Part shown: in pieces, positions 12,062 through 23,000 of the stretch | Layout of the letters: every line of letters starts with the position of its first letter | Numbering within the stretch: position 1 is the stretch's first letter | NCBI GenBank assembly: GCA_964016885.1 | Contig: OZ024741.1 | Location: forward strand, 33,915,527-33,979,526 | Origin: Eledone cirrhosa | Taxonomy: Eukaryota > Mollusca > Cephalopoda > Octopoda > Eledonidae | DNA: 64,000 bases | Direction of reading: 5' to 3' | Notes under the pieces: model-generated | Told to the model about the DNA's origin: nothing | What the model saw: only the letters and a program-made list of their open reading frames with translations | Database searches by the model: none | Made by a program: the position numbers and the translations under genes

Positions 12062-12063
<2 letters not shown>

Positions 12064-12109
12064 CTTGGGTCTTGAATATTTGTTCGTCCTCGCTTAGTAA
12101 TTTTTCAGA

Positions 12110-12440
12110 TTTTTTCCAGCCCCCAGCTTATTAAACTTGTTAATCTATCTCAGGTGAAGTTATATTGTAAGTGGTAGCATTCCCGTGACACTTAATTTTC
12201 TTAATATATTAAAAAAAAACATTGTACATGACAAAAAGTACATTACTAGAAATCCCATATGTTATAAAATAAATAGGATGGGTTGGGGGTCTCAATATGT
12301 AAACTAAATGACTAATTCTGGTTTTTAAAATATCAATGGAGACAACCTAGAAAAATTATGATCCCCCCCCTACTTAATCCCCTCTCTCCCCGCTTATTCC
12401 AACTCCCTCCTATTTTGGGGACCTAAGAGTATATTATCAT
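12110..12440. repeat. Dispersed repeat, copy 1 (direct partner at 17640-17860)
   Basis: Shares blocks with 17640-17860 in the same orientation: 'aatatgtaaactaaatgact', 'acaacctagaaaaatta', 'aaaaagtacattac' and a C-rich block ending near 'cttattcc'. About 200 bp is alignable by eye. No family recognised. The 12440-12690 stretch after it is AT-rich with nothing recognisable. Confidence 0.6.
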
Positions 12441-12689
12441 ACTTCTATAGCACTTGTTGTTTAACCCTAGGTCCCAGATTGAGCAGAACTATGATCCACG
12501 ATATTCCAGTATTGACCATACCTGTCATTTATTAATGTAGGAGGACCATATTATACATTGTTGTTTTAATATGGTAGGATATGATTTGAGGGAGATTTGA
12601 CTTCTATTTCTAGCATGTTGAGATCCCTGCATTAGCTAGTTCTATAACAAGTATAGCTGTTGTTATTTGTGGATCAATTAAATAACTCT

Positions 12690-13258
12690 CACTTGAACAG
12701 TATATCTCACCTATGTCCTACATGCCCCACAGGCCCTACATGTCCTACATGCCCTACATGTCCTGCAGGTCCTACATGTCCTGCAGGTCCTACATGTCCT
12801 GCAGGTCCTACATACTCTACATGTTCTACAGTACCTACATGTCCTACATATCCTACATGCTCTACAGGTCCTACATGCACCACAGGCCCTACATGTCCTA
12901 CAGGCCCTATATATCCTGCATGCCCTACATGTCCTACAGTTCCTACATGCCCTACATGGTCCTACATGCTCTACATGTCATACAGTACCTACATGCCCCA
13001 CAGGTTACATGTCCTACATGCCCCACAGGTCATACAGGGCCTACATATCCTACATGCTCTACATGTCCTACATGCTCTACATGTCCTACATGCTCTACAT
13101 GTCCTACATGGTCCTAGATGCCCCACAGGTCCTACAGGCCCTACATGCCCTATATGTCCTACAGTTCCTACATGCCCTACACACCCTACAGGCCCTACAC
13201 GTCCTACATGTCCTACAGGCACTACATGTCCTACATGTCCTACAGGCCCTGTAGCCTG
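12690..13258. repeat. 9-bp CCTACATGT-type minisatellite
   Basis: About 60 imperfect 9-bp units (cctacatgt, cctacaggc, cctacatgc and similar). The unit is three codons long, so several frames remain open; the predicted peptides are simple repeats. Confidence 0.95.
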
Positions 13259-13427
13259 GATGATAGTGTTGCTATGAACAACAGCTGGGGATATTTTCTG
13301 TGGCATTCAATCTTCATTGGGTTTCTCCTTCCTCCTACATGGTAACCTCATGTGGACTTGGTAACCTCATGTGGACTTGGTAGAGGGGAGTACCATCTTG
13401 TCTACTGAGATGAAAACCTTAATAATT

Positions 13428-14200
13428 GTGTGTGGGGGATAGTGTGTGGGAGAGTGTGTGGGAGATAGTGTGTGTGTGAGAGAGTGTGTGGGAGATAGTG
13501 TGTGTGTGGGATAGTGTGTGTGAGAGAGTGTGTGGGAGATAGTGTGTGTGTGGGATAGTGTGTGTGAGAGAGTGTGTGGGAGATAGTGTGTGTGTGAGAG
13601 TGTGTGTGAGAGAGTGTGTGGGAGATAGTGTGTGTGTGAGAGAGTGTGTGGGGGGGATAGTGTGTGTGTGAGAGAGTGTGTGTGGGAGATAGTGTGTGTG
13701 TGGGATAGTATGTGTGAGAGAGTGTGTGTGTGGGATAGTGTGTGTGAGAGAGTGTGTGGGAGATAGTGTGTGTGTGAGAGAGTGTGGGAGATAGTGTGTG
13801 GGGGGGATAGTGTGTGTGTGAGAGAGTGTGTGGGGGGGATAGTGTGTGTGGGAGATAGTGTGTGTGTGAGAGAGTGTGTGGGAGATAGTGTGTGGGGGGG
13901 GATAGTGTGTGTGTGAGAGAGTGTGTGGGGGGGGGATAGTGTGTGTGGGAGATAGTGTGTGTGTGGGATAGTGTGTGTGAGAGAGTGTGTGGGAGATAGT
14001 GTGTGTGTGGGATAGTGTGTGTGAGAGAGTGTGTGGGAGATAGTGTGTGTGTGGGAGATAGTGTGTGTGGGGGGGGATAGTGTGTGGGGGGGATAGTGTG
14101 TGTGGGAGATAGTGTGTGTGAGAGAGTGTGTGTGAGAGTGTGTGTGGGGGATAGTGTGTGTGGGGGGATAGTGTGTGTGTGAGAGTGTGTGTGTGTGTTA
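13428..14200. repeat. TG/AG minisatellite
   Basis: Tandem units built from 'gtgtgtgggagatagt', 'gtgtgtgtgggatagt' and 'gtgtgtgagagagt', about 0.77 kb, with G-runs of up to nine. The minus-strand open frame is His/Thr/Ser/Pro-rich repeat only. 14200-14400 is non-repetitive with nothing recognisable. Confidence 0.93.
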
Positions 14201-14399
14201 GTGGCAGGAAGTACATTGATGTATTTGGTCCTTTTTTGATCTTGAGCTTTAAGCTTTTCATTCAGTGACATAAGAGTTCTCTGTTGCTCCATTGAAATCT
14301 GAGCTTCTATGAGTTTCACACACTGACCCTCTTACCCCTGCACGGATGTGTAGTGGTCATTAAGCCCATAGCTTCCTTCCTTTTTATTTGGATGGCTCT

Positions 14400-17300
14400 G
14401 GTGTTCGCCGTGGTTGTGGTATTGATGCTGGTGGTTGTGATAATAGTAGTAGTAGTGTTGATGGTGGTGGTGATAATAGTAGTAGTGGTGTTGGTGGTGG
14501 TGGTGATAATAGTAGTAGTAGTGTTGATGGTGGTGGTGATAATAGTAGCTGTGGTTGTGGTAGTAGTGTTGGTGGTGGTGATGGTTGTAGTAGTACCAGT
14601 GGTTGTGGTAGTAGTGTTGATAGTGGTGGTGGTGTTGGTGGTGATAATAGTAGTAGTAGTGTTGATGGTGGTGGTGATAATAGTAGCTGTGGTTGTGGTA
14701 GTAGTGTTGGTGGTGGTGATGGTTGTAGTAGTACCAGTGGTTGTGGTAGTAGTGTTGATAGTGGTGTTGGTGTTGGTGGTGATAATAGTAGTAGTGTTGA
14801 TGGAGGTGGTGATAATAGTAGCTGTGGTTGTGGTAGTAGTGTGGGTGGTGGTGATGGTTGTAGTAGTACCAGTGGTTGTGGTAGTAATGTTGATAGTGGT
14901 GGTGGTGGTATTGGTGGTGATAATAGTAGTAGTAGTGTTGATGGTGGTGGTGATAATAGTAGCTGTGGTTGTGGTAGTAGTGTTGGTGGTGGTGATGGTT
15001 GTAGTAGTACCAGTGGTTGTGGTAGTAGTGTTGATAGTGGTGGTGGTGTTGGTGGTGATAATAGTAGTAGTAGTGTTGATGGTGGTGGTGATAATAGTAG
15101 CTGTGGTTGTGGTAGTAGTGTTGGTGGTGGTGATGGTTGTAGTAGTACCAGTGGTTGTGGTAGTAGTGTTGATAGTGGTGGTGGTGTTGGTGGTGATAAT
15201 AGTAGTAGTAGTGTTGATGGTGGTGGTGATAATAGTAGCTGTGGTTGTGGTAGTAGTGTTGGTGGTGGTGATGGTTGTAGTAGTACCAGTGGTTGTGGTA
15301 GTAGTGTTGATAGTGGTGGTGGTGTTGGTGGTGATAATAGTAGTAGTAGTGTTGATGGTGGTGGTGATAATAGTAGCTGTGGTTGTGGTAGTAGTGTTGG
15401 TGGTGGTAATGGTTGTAGTAGTACCAGTGGTTGTGGTAGTAGTGTTGATAGTGGTGGTGGTGTTGGTGGTGATAATAGTAGTAGTAGTGTTGATGGTGGT
15501 GGTGATAATAGTAGCTGTGGTTGTGGTAGTAGTGTTGGTGGTGGTGATGGTTGTAGTAGTACCAGTGGTTGTGGTAGTAGTGTTGATAGTGGTGTTGGTG
15601 TTGGTGGTGATAATAGTAGTAGTGTTGATGGAGGTGGTGATAATAGTAGCTGTGGTTGTGGTAGTAGTGTGGGTGGTGGTGATGGTTGTAGTAGTACCAG
15701 TGGTTGTGGTAGTAATGTTGATAGTGGTGGTGGTGGTATTGGTGGTGATAATAGTAGTAGTAGTGTTGATGGTGGTGGTGATAATAGTAGCTGTGGTTGT
15801 GGTAGTAGTGTTGGTGGTGGTGATGGTTGTAGTAGTACCAGTGGTTGTGGTAGTAGTGTTGATAGTGGTGGTGGTGTTGGTGGTGATAATAGTAGTAGTA
15901 GTGTTGATGGTGGTGGTGATAATAGTAGCTGTGGTTGTGGTAGTAGTGTTGGTGGTGGTAATGGTTGTAGTAGTACCAGTGGTTGTGGTAGTAGCGTTGA
16001 TAGTGGTGGTGGTGGTATTGGTGGTGATAATAGTAGTAGTAGTGTTGATGGTGGTGGTGATAATAGTAGCTGTGGTTGTGGTAGTAGTGTTGGTGGTAGT
16101 ACCAGTGGTTGTGGTAGTGGTGTTGATAGTGGTGGTGGTGGTGGTGATAATAGTAGTAGTAGTGTTGATGGTGGTGGTGATAATAGTAGCTGTGGTTGTG
16201 GTAGTAGTGTTGGTGCTGGTGGTGGTGATGGTTGTAGTAGTACCAGTGGTTGGGGTAGTAGTGTTGATAGTGGTGGTAGTGGTGGTGGTGATAATAGTAG
16301 TAGTAATGTTGATGGTGGTGGTGGTGATAATAGTAGCTGTGGTTGTGGTAGTAGTGTTGGTGGTGGTGGTGGTGATAATAGTAGCTGTGGTTGTGGTAGT
16401 AGTGTTGGTGGTGGTAATGGTTGTAGTAGTACCAGTGGTTGTGGTAGTAGTGTTGATAGTGGTGGTGGTGTTGGTGGTGATAATAGTAGTAGTAGTGTTG
16501 ATGGTGGTGGTGATAATAGTAGCTGTGGTTGTGGTAGTAGTGTTGGTGGTGGTGATGGTTGTAGTAGTACCAGTGGTTGTGGTAGTGGTGTTGATAGTGG
16601 TGGTGGTGGTGGTGGTGATAATAGTAGTAGTGTTGATGGAGGTGGTGATAATAGTAGCTGTGGTTGTGGTAGTAGTGTGGGTGGTGGTGATGGTTGTAGT
16701 AGTACCAGTGGTTGTGGTAGTGGTGTTGATAGTGGTGGTGGTGGTGATAATAGTAGTAGTGTTGATGGTGGTGGTGATAATAGTAGCTGTGGTTGTGGTA
16801 GTAGTGTTGGTGGTGGTGATGGTTGTAGTAGTACCAGTGGTTGTGGTAGTGGTGTTGATAGTGGTGGTGGTGGTGATAATAGTAGTAGTGTTGATGGTGG
16901 TGGTGATAATAGTAGCTGTGGTTGTGGTAGTAGTGTTGGTGCTGGTGGTGGTGATGGTTGTAGTAGTACCAGTGGTTGGGGTAGTAGTGTTGATAGTAGT
17001 GGTAGTGGTGGTGGTGGTGATAATAGTAGTAGTAATGTTGATGGTGGTGGTGATAATAGTAGCTGTGGTTGTGGTAGTAGTGTTGGTGCTGGTGGTGGTG
17101 ATGGTTGTAGTAGTACCAGTGGTTGGGGTAGTAGTGTTGATAGTGGTGGTAGTGGTGGTGGTGATAATAGTAGTAGTAATGTTGATGGTGGTGGTGGTGA
17201 TAATAGTAGCTGTGGTTGTGGTAGTAGTGTTGGTGGTGGTGATAATAGTAGCTGTGGTTGTGGTAGTAGTGGTGGTGGTGGTGGTGGTGGTTGTAGTAGT

Positions 17301-17610
17301 ACCACTGGTTGTGATAGTAGTGTTGATAGTGGTGGTAGTGGTGGTGATAATAGTAGCTGTAGTTATAGTAGTAGTAGCTGTTGTGGTGGTAGTAGTGTTG
17401 GTGGTGGTGGTATTCACGATAGCAATAGTGGTGGTTGTGGTTGGTGTTTGTGGTGATTGTAGTGGCAGTGGTTATGGTAGTAGTAGTGTTGATGGTGGTG
17501 GTTGTGGCAGTGGTGGTAGCAGAAGTGTTTTTGATGGTGGTGGTGGTGCTGCTGCTGATTATTATGTGATTATAGTGGTTGGTTAATCTATTGTTGATAG
17601 TGGTGGTATG
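14400..17610. repeat. ~138-bp higher-order repeat of GGT/AGT trinucleotides, 3.2 kb
   Basis: About 22 units of roughly 138 bp (observed spacings of the 'gttgatagtgg' marker: 138, 135, 141, 138). All changes are in steps of three bases. Units contain 'gataatagtag', 'agctgtggttgtgg' and 'agtaccagtgg' blocks. A run carrying rare variants ('ggtgttggtgttgg', 'agtgtgggtgg', 'agtaatgttgatag') at about 14754-14925 recurs at about 15585-15755, an offset of about 831 bp or six units. The >1000-codon frames on both strands come from the three-base periodicity and do not indicate a protein. Confidence 0.95.
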
Positions 17611-17639
17611 GTTGTTATAGTGTTATGTGGACACACGAG

Positions 17640-17860
17640 TCATTTACCATAGCATTCCTGCAACAATTAATTTTCTTTAGACTTTAAAAAACATTATAAG
17701 TGACAAAAAAAGTACATTACTTGGGGTCTTAATATGTAAACTAAATGACTAATTCTGGTTTTAAAAAAAAATCAACTAAGACAACCTAGAAAAATTACCA
17801 ACCCCACTTATTCCAACACCCCTGCTTATTCTTCCCCTATTATTTGGGACCCAAGAGTAG
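17640..17860. repeat. Dispersed repeat, copy 2
   Basis: Same-orientation partner of 12110-12440; see that entry. The pair brackets the 12.7-17.6 kb minisatellites. 17860-18200 after it shows no recognisable feature. Confidence 0.6.
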
Positions 17861-18205
17861 ACAGAAACTGTCACAACGCACACTGTGTCATGCCGAATCT
17901 CAATGAGAATGCTCAGCCACTTACACATAAATTTCATGGGGTAGGATGTTCTTTTTATCTCTTCACAATTCTTTAGGGTACAGCTTTATTTCGTTTGACA
18001 TGCAGTTTTCTGTATCTATATCATGGTGCATAACTTTTTTTGTTTTCCTTTCTAATCTTTGGTTAGTACAATCTTTGTAATATTTTCACTAATCTACTCC
18101 ATTCCTATTCACCATTCTGATGAATTTCTGAGCCTGCTCTCACTTAGCAAAAGATATATTTTTATTAACTGGGTTATTCACAGCTATGATACGATGAACA
18201 TGTAG

Positions 18206-18430
18206 TTAGAATGTCTTAGGAAAGAGTCGCTGGACAAACTTTACAAGCAAAACCAACCGGCAAGAGACCCAAAGGTAGACCCCAAGCAAGATGGTTGGAT
18301 AACATCCATGAGCTTGGCTGGTCTCACTTGGGAATTCAGCCAGATCAGTTGGAGACAGTTGCTTCTGACAGGACCTGCTGGAAGGAGTGTTTGAGGACTC
18401 TGCCCTCACAACTCTCTCAGGAATAAGTGG
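18206..18430 (+). pseudogene. LINE reverse-transcriptase C-terminal remnant
   Basis: A plus-strand reading gives, with at least one stop, a 'HVVRMS' motif followed by 'GKRPKGRPQARWLD', an 'LGWSHLGI' stretch and 'RTCWKECL', ending at 'LSQE-stop'. This is the usual C-terminal tail of endonuclease-type non-LTR retrotransposons, in which 'GHV.RM' and 'GRP..RW.D' are standard. Only the last ~70 codons are present, followed by an AT-rich tail. It belongs to a different family from the PHD-finger LINEs in this window. Confidence 0.6.
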
Positions 18431-18670
18431 GCAAAGAAGAAGAAGGGTTATTCTTTATATCAACAGTTAAAAACATTTTATTCTACATTAAATGTTTATA
18501 ATAATAACAATAATAATAATAATAATAAATACTTTTAAAGTGATTAAAAAAAACTATTTCCAAAGCTTTGTATGATAATGGTTTCATTTTTTACTCACTT
18601 TGGCTGCAAGACAAAAACATTTTCAATCTGGCCAACCTTCAAAATAGTTTACTGAACACTTCCTAAAGAT

Positions 18671-19085
18671 GGTGGATTGGTACAATTGTTAAAACAATTT
18701 GGTATTTGTTCTCTTTCCATCTCGTGTTCTAATCCTGCCAAGGTTAACTTTACCTTTCACTCTCTTAGGATCAATAACATAAAGTACCAGTCAAGTACTG
18801 GGGTCAATGTAATCAACTTAACTCTTTAACATTTACATTACTCTATATTTACTATTGTATTTTTGCGGTAAAGGCTTTATCTCATATAATTATCTCACAT
18901 AATATCGAATCTATGAGATTTTGAATTTATTTATTTTGAGAACAATACCTTAATATCAGTATGAGTGGCCAGTTATGGCCGGTTTGAACAGAAAGAGGTG
19001 AGAAAATTCTGGCCGGATGCAGCTGGTTTAAATGCTAAAGGGTTAAATGTCACCCCTCAACAAAACTGCTGGCCTTGTACTTAAT
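18671..19085 (+). mobile_element. OR1/OK-type SINE interrupted by a MITE
   Basis: A diverged octopus-type SINE: 'ggtggattgg' head, B-box-like 'gttctaatcctgcc', then 'aaagtaccagtcaagtactg'. It stops at 18817, where a TTAA-flanked MITE begins, and resumes at 19047 with 'ctgctggccttgtac'. The MITE therefore inserted into the SINE. Confidence 0.65.
18818..19046. mobile_element. piggyBac-type MITE nested in a SINE
   Basis: TTAA at 18818-18821 and 19043-19046 flank a ~220-bp element with inverted termini (CTCTTTAACATTTA at the left; the reverse complement of CCCTTTAGCATTT at the right). Interior block 'cacataatatcgaatctatg' is shared with the copies at 359-1076, 32457-32690 and 45896-46083. No coding capacity. 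Confidence 0.75.
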
Positions 19086-19089
19086 TAGA

Positions 19090-19285
19090 AATCAGAACAT
19101 CAGACAACATAATTTGTGGTATTCTCGCTCTTTACATTCTGAGTTCAAATCCTGCCAAGGTCAGCTTTGTCTTTCATTCTTCTTGGGGGGATAAAATAAA
19201 GCACCACTCATGTACGGGGGGTGTCAATATGACTGACTTTCCCCATCCCCCAAATTCCTGACCATTTGCCAATGTTACAATGAAA
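19090..19285 (+). mobile_element. OR1/OK-type SINE, diverged
   Basis: B-box-like 'gagttcaaatcctgcc' and a degraded 'aataaagcaccactcatg' body; the tRNA head is worn. Confidence 0.55.
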
Positions 19286-19314
19286 GAAATTGTTATTATA
19301 ATTTTATAATTAGG

Positions 19315-19520
19315 CAGTGGATTGCCAGTATCGGTAGAGCATCAGACACCATGCTTCATGTCATAAAGTTACGTCCCTTTATGTTCTGAGTTCAAATCTC
19401 GCTGAGGTTAGCTTTGCCTTTCATTCTTACGGGGTCGATAAAATAAAGTACCAGTAATGCACTGAAGTCAATTTAATCGACGTTCCCCTTTCCCCTATCT
19501 TTAATAGAATTAAGGCTCAG
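19315..19520 (+). mobile_element. OR1/OK-type SINE
   Basis: tRNA-like head 'ggattgccagtatcggtag', B-box-like 'gagttcaaatctcgc', 'ggggtcgataaaataaagta' and 'cagtaatgcactg' in the expected order. Confidence 0.75.
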
Positions 19521-19547
19521 AATGTGAAGTTCTGTTGCTTAGAGGTT

Positions 19548-19740
19548 AGAGAATTGGATTCACAATCATGAGGCTGCAAGTTCAATTCCATGGCAGACTG
19601 ATATTGTGTTATGTCCTTAAGCAAGACACTTTATTTTCTATTGCTCTTTCAGCTAGGTGTTCCATATGGTAGATAGTATTATCAATGGAAAGATCAAGGG
19701 AAACTGATTTGACATGTTCCACCCCACTCAGTAAGCGAAT
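19548..19740 (+). mobile_element. tRNA-derived SINE, head-only copy
   Basis: A-box-like 'ttgcttagaggttagag', B-box-like 'aagttcaattcc', then 'ttaagcaagacactttattt'. It resembles the head and body of the SINEs at 30879 and 51122 but lacks the LINE-like tail. Confidence 0.6.
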
Positions 19741-19761
19741 GAGGTCTGAAATCTTGTCGAT

Positions 19762-19968
19762 TTATTGCCATTGGACACTCTGCTTCACGGCATAGAGTTA
19801 CCGCTCTTTACGTCCTGAGTTCAAATCTTGGCAAGGTTAGCTTTGCCTTTCATCCTTACGAGGTTGATGAAATAAAGTACCAGTTATGCACTGAGGTCGA
19901 TTTAATCGACTTTCTCTTCCCCAAAATTGTTGGCCTTGTGCCTAAATCAGAAACCATTATTAGGGCTA
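19762..19968 (+). mobile_element. OR1/OK-type SINE
   Basis: 'ttgccattggacactctgc' head, 'gagttcaaatcttgg', 'aataaagtaccagttatgc', 'gtcgatttaatcgac', and the end block 'ttggccttgtgcc'. Confidence 0.7.
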
Positions 19969-20079
19969 TAGATTAATATATCATTAGAGTAGTGATTAAG
20001 ATGGCCCCTGGTTTCATTCTGTTACAGTCCTTTACATTCTCTTAAAATAAGGCTGACATTGATTTTGTCTTTGTAGTAA

Positions 20080-23000
20080 TATTAAGAAGTTGATAGTAGT
20101 AGTTGTAGTAATAGTGATGGTGGCAGTAGTGGTGGTTGTAGTAGTGATGGTGGCGGTGGTGGTGGTAGTGGTGGTGGTGGTAGTTGTAGTATAGGTGATA
20201 GTGGTGATATTCTGTGGTAGTGGTGGTAGTGGTAGTGGTTGTAGTGGTTGTGTTCTCTGGTAGTGGTAGTGGTTGTGTTCCGTGGTAGTGGTAGTGGTTG
20301 TATTCTGTGGTAGTGGTAGTGGTGGTAGTGGTTGTATTCTGTAGTGGTGGTAGTGGTTGTGTTCTGTGGTTGTGGTAATGGTAGTGGTGGTAGTGGTTGT
20401 ATTCTGTGGGAGTGGTAGTGGTTGTGTTCTGTGGTAGTTGTAGTGGTTGTGTTCTGTGGTAGTGGTAGTGGTTGCGTTCTGTGGTAGTGGTAGTGGTTGT
20501 GTTCTGTGGTAGTGGTTGTAGTGGTTGTGTTCTGTAGTGGTGGTAGTGGTTGTAGTGGTTGTGTTCTGTGGTAGTGGTAGTGGTTGTGTTCTGTGGTAGT
20601 GGTAGTGGTTGTAGTGGTTGTGTTCTGTAGTGGTGGTAGTGGTTGTAGTGGTTGTGTTCTGTGGTAGTTGTAGTGGTTGTGTTCTGTGGTAGTTGTAGTG
20701 GTTGTGTTCTGTGGTAGTGGTTGTGTTCTGTGGTAGTGGTAGTGGTTGTGTTCTGTGGTAGTTGTAGTGGTTGTGTTCTGTGGTAGTGGTAGTGGTTGTG
20801 TTCTGTGGTAGTAGTAGTGGTTGTGTTCTGTGGTAGTGGTAGTGGTTGTGTTCTGTGGTAGTGGTAGTGGTTGTAGTGGTGGTAGTGGTTGTAGTGATTG
20901 TGTTCTGTGGTAGTGGTAGTGGTTGTAGTGGTTGTGTTCTGTGGTAGTTGTAGTGGTTGTGTTCTGTGGTAGTGGTAGTGGTTGTGTTCTGCAGTGGTGG
21001 TAGTGGTTGTAGTGGTTGTGTTCTGTGGTTGTGTTCTGTGGTAGTTGTAGTGGTTGTGTTCTGTGGTAGTGGTAGTGTTCTGTGGTAGTGGTAGTAGTTG
21101 TGTTCTGTGGTAGTGGTAGTGGTTGTGTTCTGTGGTAGTGGTAGTGGTTGTGTTCTGTGGTAGTGGTTGTAGTGGTTGTGTTCTGTGGTAGTGGTTGTGT
21201 TCTGTGGTAGTGGTAGTAGTTGTGTTCTGTGGTAGTTGTAGTGGTTGTGTTCTGTGGTAGTGGTTGTGTTCTGTGGTAGTGGTAGTAGTTGTGTTCTGTG
21301 GTAGTGGTTGTAGTGGTTGTGTTCTGTAGTGGTGGTAGTGGTTGTAGTGGTTGTGTTCTGTGGTAATGGTAGTGGTTGTTGTGTTCTGTGGTAGTTGTAG
21401 TGGTTGTGTTCTGTGGTAGTGGTTGTGTTCTGTGGTAGTGGTAGTGGTTGTGTTCCGTGGTAGTGGTAGTGGTTGTATTCTGTGGTAGTTGTAGTGGTGG
21501 TAGTGGTTGTGTTCTGTGGTTGTGGTAATGGTAGTGGTGGTAGTGGTTGTATTCTGTGGGAGTGGTAGTGGTTGTGTTCTGTGGTAGTTGTAGTGGTTGT
21601 GTTCTGTGGTAGTGGTAGTGGTTGCGTTCTGTGGTAGTGGTAGTGGTTGTGTTCTGTGGTAGTGGTTGTAGTGGTTGTGTTCTGTAGTGGTGGTAGTGGT
21701 TGTAGTGGTTGTGTTCTGTGGTAGTGGTAGTGGTTGTGGTTGTGTTCTGTGGTAGTGGTTGTAGTGGTTGTGTTCTGTAGTGGTGGTAGTGGTTGTAGTG
21801 GTTGTGTTCTGTGGTAGTGGTAGTGGTTGTGTTCTGTGGTAGTGGTAGTGGTTGTAGTGGTTGTGTTCTGTAGTGGTGGTAGTGGTTGTAGTGGTTGTGT
21901 TCTGTGGTAGTTGTAGTGGTTGTGTTCTGTGGTAGTTGTAGTGGTTGTGTTCTGTGGTAGTGGTTGTGTTCTGTGGTAGTGGTAGTGGTTGTGTTCTGTG
22001 GTAGTTGTAGTGGTTGTGTTCTGTGGTAGTGGTTGTGTTCTGTGGTAGTAGTAGTGGTTGTGTTCTGTGGTAGTGGTAGTGGTTGTGTTCTGTGGTAGTG
22101 GTAGTGGTTGTAGTGGTGGTAGTGGTTGTAGTGATTGTGTTCTGTGGTAGTGGTAGTGGTTGTAGTGGTTGTGTTCTGTGGTAGTTGTAGTGGTTGTGTT
22201 CTGTGGTAGTGGTAGTGGTTGTGTTCTGCAGTGGTGGTAGTGGTTGTAGTGGTTGTGTTCTGTGGTTGTGTTCTGTGGTAGTTGTAGTGGTTGTGTTCTG
22301 TGGTAGTGGTAGTGTTCTGTGGTAGTGGTAGTAGTTGTGTTCTGTGGTAGTGGTAGTGGTTGTGTTCTGTGGTAGTGGTAGTGGTTGTGTTCTGTGGTAG
22401 TGGTTGTAGTGGTTGTGTTCTGTGGTAGTGGTTGTGTTCTGTGGTAGTGGTAGTAGTTGTGTTCTGTGGTAGTTGTAGTGGTTGTGTTCTGTGGTAGTGG
22501 TTGTGTTCTGTGGTAGTGGTAGTAGTTGTGTTCTGTGGTAGTGGTTGTAGTGGTTGTGTTCTGTAGTGGTGGTAGTGGTTGTAGTGGTTGTGTTCTGTGG
22601 TAATGGTAGTGGTTGTTGTGTTCTGTGGTAGTTGTAGTGGTTGTGTTCTGTGGTAGTGGTTGTGTTCTGTGGTAGTGGTAGTGGTTGTGTTCTGTGGTAG
22701 TGGTAGTGGTTGTGTTCTGTGGTAGTTGTAGTGGTTGTGTTCTGTTGTAGTGGTAGTGTTCTGTGGTAGTGGTAGTAGTTGTGTTCTGTGGTAGTGGTAG
22801 TGGTTGTGTTCTGTGGTAGTGGTTGTAGTGGTTGTGTTCTGTGGTAGTGGTATTGGTTGTGTTTAGTGGTAGTGGTTGTAGTGGTTGTAGTGGTTGTGTT
22901 CTGTGGTAGTGGTTGTGTTCTGTGGTAGTGGTTGTGTTTAGTGGTAGTTGTAGTGGTTGTGTTCTGTAGTGGTGGTTGTAGTGGTTGTGTTCTGTGGTAG

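Noticed and set aside
14316..17586. Open frames of >1000 codons (Val-, Thr-, Ser/Gly- and Pro/Leu-rich)
   Set aside because: They come from trinucleotide repeats with all indels in threes; overlapping frames on both strands are equally open.
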